The position numbers and the translations under genes are program-made. 64,000 nucleotides of DNA from Bacteroidales bacterium (GTDB lineage: Bacteria > Bacteroidota > Bacteroidia > Bacteroidales > WCHB1-69): NCBI GenBank assembly GCA_017962845.1, contig JAGCUN010000015.1, positions 20,539 through 84,538 on the forward strand, written 5' to 3'. The notes beneath the pieces were generated by a model that made no database searches, had not been told where the DNA came from, and saw only the letters and a list, made by a program, of their open reading frames with translations. Below, one piece after another: positions 51,846 through 64,000 of the stretch. Within the stretch, counting starts at the first letter, position 1. The number at the start of each line of letters is the position of its first letter.

Positions 51846-52913
51846 ATGGAAAATAAAAAGAAAATAGTTTTCTTTCTCTTCTTAACTCTGCTTGGCAGTC
51901 TTGCCGCCTGCAACCGACATTGCCCATGCACGCAGCAAGGCACTGGTTTCGTTTGGCATTCTGAACCCAAAGAGGCAAATGTCCTCCACATATCTATTCA
52001 TCCGTCAATACTCCCCTTCTCTGGAAAAACCCTCGAAGTGAAATATGTGAAGATGAATGGCGCTCTACATCCTGTGTCAGAGGTGGTGGATTGCAAATCT
52101 TTCATCAATATCTACGACAGCGAGGACTCTGTTGCTCGGAGAAACAACGAATATTATCGTATAAACCCTATCGTGAACTATTTCAAGGACAAAAATTACC
52201 TTTACTTTTATATAGAACAAGAAAAACCTCCTTACGACGATTTCCTGACCGTGATGGGAAAATGCGATGACTATGAGGTACTTGGAGGAGAATATTTGCG
52301 AGTGGGTGACAAAATCTACAGCAGAGGTGTCGAAGTGGCAGGTGCCGATTTGGCATCCTTTCATACCATAGAAGTCTTCCGGAAATATAGCGAATGGCAG
52401 GCTATCTTGGGGAAAGACAAGAATCATATCTACCTGTATGACAAGCCGATGACCAAAAGCCAATCGGAAGGATTTATAATTGATTCCTCTCTCCTCTTTT
52501 CCGACGGAGAATCGGCCAATTTCATTAATAAATATATGGATTACAGTAGCATTGACTCTATCAACGTCTCCCAAAAATCGTTTGACGCCATCTACCACCA
52601 CTGCGGCAAAGGACGTTTCGATTTTATTAAACAGAATTTGAAATTCATCAAGGACAAAACGTTGCGGGAAGAGATTGCCTACTACTATGTCATTCGGGAT
52701 GGTGAGGAAAATCTGTGCGAAGAGCCCACCGCTGTCCTGCTATCGCAGGGAGGAGAGGAATTCTATCTCAACACATTGAAAGGGGTGGAAAACGCCTGTA
52801 GTTTTTCTGAAAACACGCCTGTCACCTGTCAGGCCTATTGGTTGAAAATTCACACTCCCAACGGCGTTTTCGATGAGGTGGTGATTTACGATATGAAAAA
52901 CACCGTGAAATAA
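51846..52913 (+). CDS. DKNYW-type putative lipoprotein
   Basis: The 355-residue precursor has a lipobox after a hydrophobic signal (LGSLAAC, Cys near residue 22). Repeated DKN-(Y/H)-hydrophobic motifs (YFKDKNYLYFYIEQ, GKDKNHIYLYDKPM) with YYRINPIV segments identify the DKNYW family of proteins with predicted repetitive beta structure and unknown role. The C-terminal approximately 100 residues differ and contain a CSFSENTPVTCQAYWL segment. It is probably anchored in the outer membrane facing the periplasm. The 211 bases upstream show no clear promoter or gene. Confidence 0.8.
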   Translation: MENKKKIVFFLFLTLLGSLAACNRHCPCTQQGTGFVWHSEPKEANVLHISIHPSILPFSGKTLEVKYVKMNGALHPVSEVVDCKSFINIYDSEDSVARRNNEYYRINPIVNYFKDKNYLYFYIEQEKPPYDDFLTVMGKCDDYEVLGGEYLRVGDKIYSRGVEVAGADLASFHTIEVFRKYSEWQAILGKDKNHIYLYDKPMTKSQSEGFIIDSSLLFSDGESANFINKYMDYSSIDSINVSQKSFDAIYHHCGKGRFDFIKQNLKFIKDKTLREEIAYYYVIRDGEENLCEEPTAVLLSQGGEEFYLNTLKGVENACSFSENTPVTCQAYWLKIHTPNGVFDEVVIYDMKNTVK

Positions 52914-53043
52914 CGGACACACGCGGTGCGTCCCGAATGAAACAACCGATTGGCAGCCATACTATGACGGCCCTACATGCACTTCCTTAACTCACTAACC
53001 TTTCAATTTTCATTTTTCAACTTTCAGTTTAACGAACTTGTTG

Positions 53044-53051
53044 TATCTTTG
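53044..53051 (+). promoter_or_regulatory. -7 element of the YiiX-like hydrolase gene
   Basis: TATCTTTG 28 bases before the ATG at 53080. It excludes the start at 53038. Confidence 0.7.
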
Positions 53052-53079
53052 CGAGCTGAATACCAACCAATTTTTGCGT

Positions 53080-53709
53080 ATGAAACCGATAACATTCATA
53101 TTGTTGTTCCTCGCCTTGCTGTTGCCTACCACCGCTGACGCACAGCAACGCGACCGATTGGCGGAACTTAACGTGGCGTGCCTCAACGAACACACCCTAC
53201 AAAGCGGTGACCTGATATTTTGTAAAGGCTGGTCTGAGATGGATAAGGCCATTACTGCCAGTACAGGAGAATACACACACGTAGCGTTAGTGGAATGCGA
53301 TAGCGCGGATAACGTGTGGATAATAGAGGCCTTACCAGAGGAAGGTGTGCTGCGGAGATCTTTTGGAAAGTTTGAAAGAAGATTCTCCATGTTAAGTACC
53401 TTTGACGTATATCGCCTTACCCAACCCTTTGACACCGCTGCGGTTATCGCCCGTGCCAAGAGTCTTGTCGGAAAGCCGTACGACGAGGCTTTCCTGCCCG
53501 ACAACGACGCTTACTACTGCTCGGAACTCATCGAAGTGGTCTTTGACGGCCTCTTCCTGTCGAAACCGATGAACTGGCGCGATGCTAAAGGCAACCTGCC
53601 CGCGTATTGGAAAAAGCACTTTGAAAAGCTTGGCGTACCCGTACCCGAAGGGGTTCCCGGTACCAATCCTACCGACATGAGCCGCTCGCCGATACTGAAA
53701 AAGTTGTAG
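53080..53709 (+). CDS. YiiX/YebB-like permuted papain-fold hydrolase, exported
   Basis: A 209-residue precursor with a signal peptide (FILLFLALLLPTTADAQQ). The catalytic elements are in permuted NlpC/P60 order: the His in GEYTHVALVE (about residue 66) precedes the Cys in AYYCSELIEVVFD (about 149). LQSGDLIFCKG near the start is typical of YiiX. The family is expected to cleave amide or ester bonds in peptidoglycan peptides or lipids in the envelope; the substrate is unknown. It is a single gene with its own promoter. Confidence 0.85.
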   Translation: MKPITFILLFLALLLPTTADAQQRDRLAELNVACLNEHTLQSGDLIFCKGWSEMDKAITASTGEYTHVALVECDSADNVWIIEALPEEGVLRRSFGKFERRFSMLSTFDVYRLTQPFDTAAVIARAKSLVGKPYDEAFLPDNDAYYCSELIEVVFDGLFLSKPMNWRDAKGNLPAYWKKHFEKLGVPVPEGVPGTNPTDMSRSPILKKL

Positions 53710-53861
53710 CAGAAGAGGGTAAGATTTTTACGACATCTTATATACTATTTCTTCCGTTCTCAGCGTTTTATTTCTCGGATTTTGTGCAACGGACTCCACA
53801 AAGTCTATGTCAGGTGCGTGTCATGCCATGATGAAAAACAGATGTCCATTGAAAAAAAATT

Positions 53862-55214
53862 ATGTCTAAAAAGTCCAATCTTTTCCTGTTTTTGAAGGCT
53901 CTCATCATTTTGGGGCTGATTCTTATTCTTTTAATTCCGGCCATGCTGATCAGTAATTTGATTGACGAAAGAGAGTCATTGAGAAGCGAAGCCGTAGTAG
54001 AAGTTTCTGGAAAATGGGGCCACGACCAAAACCTGGTCGGTCCCTACCTCTCCATCCCCTATTACAATGAAAACGGGAAAGCCTCTGAGAAATGTTTCTT
54101 GCAGGTGATGCCTGAAAACTTGAAGATTGCAGGCGATGTGACCACAGAAACCTTACATAGAGGTATTTACGATGTGGTGGTGTACCACTCGAACCTGAAA
54201 ATCACGGGCAATTTCAGCAAAAAAGATTTCAAAGATATTCCCTTGGAGGAGCTCTGCCTCGAACGCGCCATTTTATCAATGGGTATCACCGACTTACGAG
54301 GAATAGAGAACCAGTTGGACATTCAACTTGGCGACCAAAACTATCGTTTTGAGGCCGGACTTTATAATCAAGACGTGGTCTCTGGTGACGGGGTACATGC
54401 CATCGTAAATCTTGAAGATGCAAGTTCAACAGACGATTCTCTTTTGAACGATATCCCCTTCTCCATGTCGCTTTCGCTGAAAGGTTCCGAGCAACTGATG
54501 ATTTCGCCCATCGGCGGTAATACTGATGTGAAGCTCCACTCCAACTGGAACAATCCCAGTTTCACGGGCGATTTTCTCACTTCTGACAAGGAAATCCGTA
54601 AAGACGGCTTTGATGCACATTGGAAAATGATGCACCTCAACCGCGATTTCCCACAATCATGGACTACTCGTGATCATGAAAAGAATTTTTCTCCCCAACA
54701 CACCACCTTTGGAGTCACTTTCCTATTGCCGGTGGATGGCTACCAGAAGGCCACCCGCTGCGTGAAATACTCGATCCTCTTCACTACCATCACCTTCCTG
54801 GTCTTCTTCTTTGTGGAGATTTTGCGCAAAAAACGTGTCCATCCGCTACAATACTTGTTGGTGGGGGTTGCGCTGATTGTGTTCTACACGTTACTGGTTT
54901 CCCTCTCCGAGTATTTGGCCTTCAATTTAGCCTATATTCTTGCCGCTTTGGCCACCATCATCCTCATCACCTTATACTCTAAGGCCGTGCTGAAATCATG
55001 GGCACAAGGCGGTTTTGTGGGCGGTGTGCTTCTGGTGCTTTACGGTTATCTTTTTACCATCATCCAGCTGCAGGATTACGCCCTGTTGGCAGGCAGTATC
55101 TTTATCTTCATCATCCTCGGTGTGGTGATGTTCTTCTCACGGAAGGTGGATTGGTACAATTTGAACGGAGGCGGCAAAGATGAGGGTAACACCCCGCCGC
55201 CACCGGAAATTTAA
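53862..55214 (+). CDS. creD: Cell envelope integrity inner-membrane protein CreD
   Basis: The 450-residue protein has one N-terminal membrane helix (about 10-32), a large periplasmic domain (about 35-310) with VGPYLSIPY and GVTFLLPVDGYQKATRCVKY, and five to six C-terminal helices (about 312-430, for example FLVFFFVEILRKKRVHPLQY). This is the CreD layout. In Escherichia coli it is induced by CreBC and affects envelope integrity and colicin tolerance. No creBC genes are nearby. The end of the gene is Gly/Pro-rich. Confidence 0.92.
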   Translation: MSKKSNLFLFLKALIILGLILILLIPAMLISNLIDERESLRSEAVVEVSGKWGHDQNLVGPYLSIPYYNENGKASEKCFLQVMPENLKIAGDVTTETLHRGIYDVVVYHSNLKITGNFSKKDFKDIPLEELCLERAILSMGITDLRGIENQLDIQLGDQNYRFEAGLYNQDVVSGDGVHAIVNLEDASSTDDSLLNDIPFSMSLSLKGSEQLMISPIGGNTDVKLHSNWNNPSFTGDFLTSDKEIRKDGFDAHWKMMHLNRDFPQSWTTRDHEKNFSPQHTTFGVTFLLPVDGYQKATRCVKYSILFTTITFLVFFFVEILRKKRVHPLQYLLVGVALIVFYTLLVSLSEYLAFNLAYILAALATIILITLYSKAVLKSWAQGGFVGGVLLVLYGYLFTIIQLQDYALLAGSIFIFIILGVVMFFSRKVDWYNLNGGGKDEGNTPPPPEI

Positions 55215-55228
55215 TAACTATTGTAAAC

Positions 55229-55261
55229 AAAAAAAGCCGCAGGAATCTGCGGCTTTTTTTT
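55229..55261. terminator. Bidirectional terminator between creD and the DUF3467 gene
   Basis: Arms AAAAAGCCGCAG/CTGCGGCTTTTT with a 4-base loop, preceded by A and followed by T runs. It can serve both convergent genes. Confidence 0.88.
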
Positions 55262-55276
55262 GTTCGTAATCTGCTT

Positions 55277-55573
55277 TTACGCCAGTCCGCCGTCACCGCC
55301 CATCATGGGAATCACGCCCTGCTGGCGTTCGTCGATACGGCCGTTCTTCTCCTCAAATTTGCGGATGTTGTCGCCCAGCGCTGCAAGAAGACGCTTGGTG
55401 TTCTGGGGCGTCATGATGATGCGCGACGTCACATTCCCCTTGGGCATACCGGGCATCATCGCCACGAAATCAAGGATGAACTCGTTATCGGAATGGGTGA
55501 TAATGGTCAGATTGGAATAGGTTCCTTTGGCTACCTCTTCGCTGAGGTTGATGTCGATTTTTTGCTCTTGCAT
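55277..55573 (-). CDS. DUF3467 family protein
   Basis: A 98-residue protein beginning MQEQKIDINLSEEVAKGTYS, with DNEFILDFVAMMPGMPKGNV and SRIIMTPQNTKRLLAALGDN, which match DUF3467. The C-terminus is Gly/Met-rich. Its role is unknown. In Bacteroidota it often sits just after rpoC, as here. A terminator hairpin lies between rpoC and this gene, so it is partly uncoupled. Confidence 0.92.
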   Translation of the reverse strand: MQEQKIDINLSEEVAKGTYSNLTIITHSDNEFILDFVAMMPGMPKGNVTSRIIMTPQNTKRLLAALGDNIRKFEEKNGRIDERQQGVIPMMGGDGGLA

Positions 55574-55599
55574 GATATTTTTGGTTTTTCTTTTAAAAC

Positions 55600-55630
55600 A
55601 AAAAAAGGGGTCAGTTGTTCACTGACCCCT
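55600..55630 (-). terminator. Intrinsic terminator after rpoC
   Basis: On the minus strand, arms AGGGGTCAGT/ACTGACCCCT with a 5-base loop and a following T run. It begins 9 bases after the rpoC stop, upstream of the DUF3467 gene. Confidence 0.88.
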
Positions 55631-55638
55631 TTGGATTT

Positions 55639-59925
<4,287 letters not shown>

Positions 59926-59949
59926 TTTCTATATAGATTATGTTTTTTA

Positions 59950-63753
<3,804 letters not shown>

Positions 63754-63847
63754 TGTTGATTTACTTTTTAGGTTGGTGAAAAAAAGTGAATTGGGTCGGT
63801 ATTATCGGCAAGTTACCGGAGCGCAGGGTTGTGCACCGTCAGGCACA

Positions 63848-63897
63848 CAAAAAATACAATAAGTACAAGCCCCCACTGCTGCGGGAGGCTTGTACTT
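63848..63897 (-). terminator. Hairpin/partial terminator between rplL and rpoB
   Basis: On the minus strand, perfect 11-bp arms AAGTACAAGCC/GGCTTGTACTT around a 15-base loop that can pair further (CCC/GGG), then ATTGTATTTTTTG. It starts 21 bases after the rplL stop and lies 94 bases upstream of the rpoB start. Its position fits a read-through attenuator that sets the ratio of ribosomal protein to RNA polymerase messages, as described for the E. coli rplL-rpoB gap. Confidence 0.82.
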
Positions 63898-63918
63898 GAT
63901 TGTCAGAGGTAAAACGAA

Positions 63919-64000
63919 TTATTTCAATTCGATCACTGCGCCGACTTCTTCCAAAGCCTTCTTGAGACCTTCGGCTTCGTCTTTGGAGATACCTTCTTTG
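63919..64000 (-). CDS. rplL: 50S ribosomal protein L7/L12 (C-terminal end only)
   Basis: The last 26 codons are visible and run off the window edge. They encode KEGISKDEAEGLKKALEEVG followed by AVIELK and TAA, the characteristic end of the L7/L12 C-terminal domain that contacts elongation factors. Position upstream of rpoB on the same strand confirms the assignment. Confidence 0.95.
   Translation of the reverse strand, partial: KEGISKDEAEGLKKALEEVGAVIELK

Noticed and set aside
51691..51867. 58-codon frame in the gap before the DKNYW lipoprotein gene
   Set aside because: It overlaps the lipoprotein start, has no promoter element and no family resemblance. A decayed gene is possible but not supported.

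Overview
The window reads as a chromosomal segment of an uncultured member of the Bacteroidales (Bacteroidota). The evidence is the recurrent TAnnTTTG promoter element about 20-60 bases ahead of many genes, type IX secretion (T9SS) C-terminal sorting domains of types A and B, split transketolase, CreD, YqgE/AlgH, DUF6913-DapA and DUF3467 genes, FISUMP-domain surface proteins, and an rplL-rpoB-rpoC block of the usual Bacteroidota sizes. No rRNA, transposase, phage genes or CRISPR array was seen. Three tRNA genes are present: Glu(CTC), Glu(TTC) and Arg(CCG).

Layout. 1-630 is the 3' end of a secreted-type protein gene. 657-2169 (-) holds an ECF sigma factor and the C-terminal half of transketolase. 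2206-6042 (-) is a four-gene heterodisulfide-reductase-like iron-sulfur electron-transfer operon with a membrane cytochrome-like/CCG fusion and no HdrA flavoprotein. 6124-7371 (-) carries elbB and yqgE. 7446-11306 (+) carries a MurL-like epimerase and the KtrAB potassium system. Then follow tRNA-Glu, a phosphoglycolate-phosphatase-like HAD protein, ffh and a beta-CASP nuclease-like MBL protein (both -), a second tRNA-Glu, and a three-gene operon with an aminotransferase and an M23 protein. At 18148-19305 a membrane-anchored lysozyme-fold-like gene is interrupted by an in-frame TAA. 19503-24395 (+) is DUF6913-dapA-M14 peptidase-cdd.

24400-31500 is the accessory-looking part: a compact DUF3791/DUF3990 operon of four small genes (one only 47 codons) lies between two near-identical 41-bp direct repeats, followed by secreted T9SS proteins and a lipoprotein. 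31751-32770 is a membrane-anchored LytTR regulator with an additional winged helix. 33021-42442 (+) is mostly housekeeping (tilS, DUF721, rlmD, dapB, glmM) with outer-membrane beta-barrel genes, including a helix-hairpin-helix/barrel protein. 42678-47196 (+) is a three-gene surface-protein operon with two FISUMP proteins around a coiled-coil protein that contains a 156-bp tandem repeat. 47259-55214 (+) contains a DPP-IV-type peptidase, a WYL regulator, a threonine-synthase-family enzyme, two exported proteins and creD. 55277-64000 (-) is DUF3467, rpoC, rpoB and the end of rplL, with a strong hairpin between rplL and rpoB.

The most promising uncharacterised system is the repeat-flanked DUF3791/DUF3990 operon, a candidate ADP-ribosyltransferase-type toxin-antitoxin or defence module. 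Next are the HdrA-less Hdr-like redox operon and the FISUMP surface operon. Protein families were assigned by recognising motifs; no database search was run. Most intergenic gaps are short and none above 300 bases lacks a feature.
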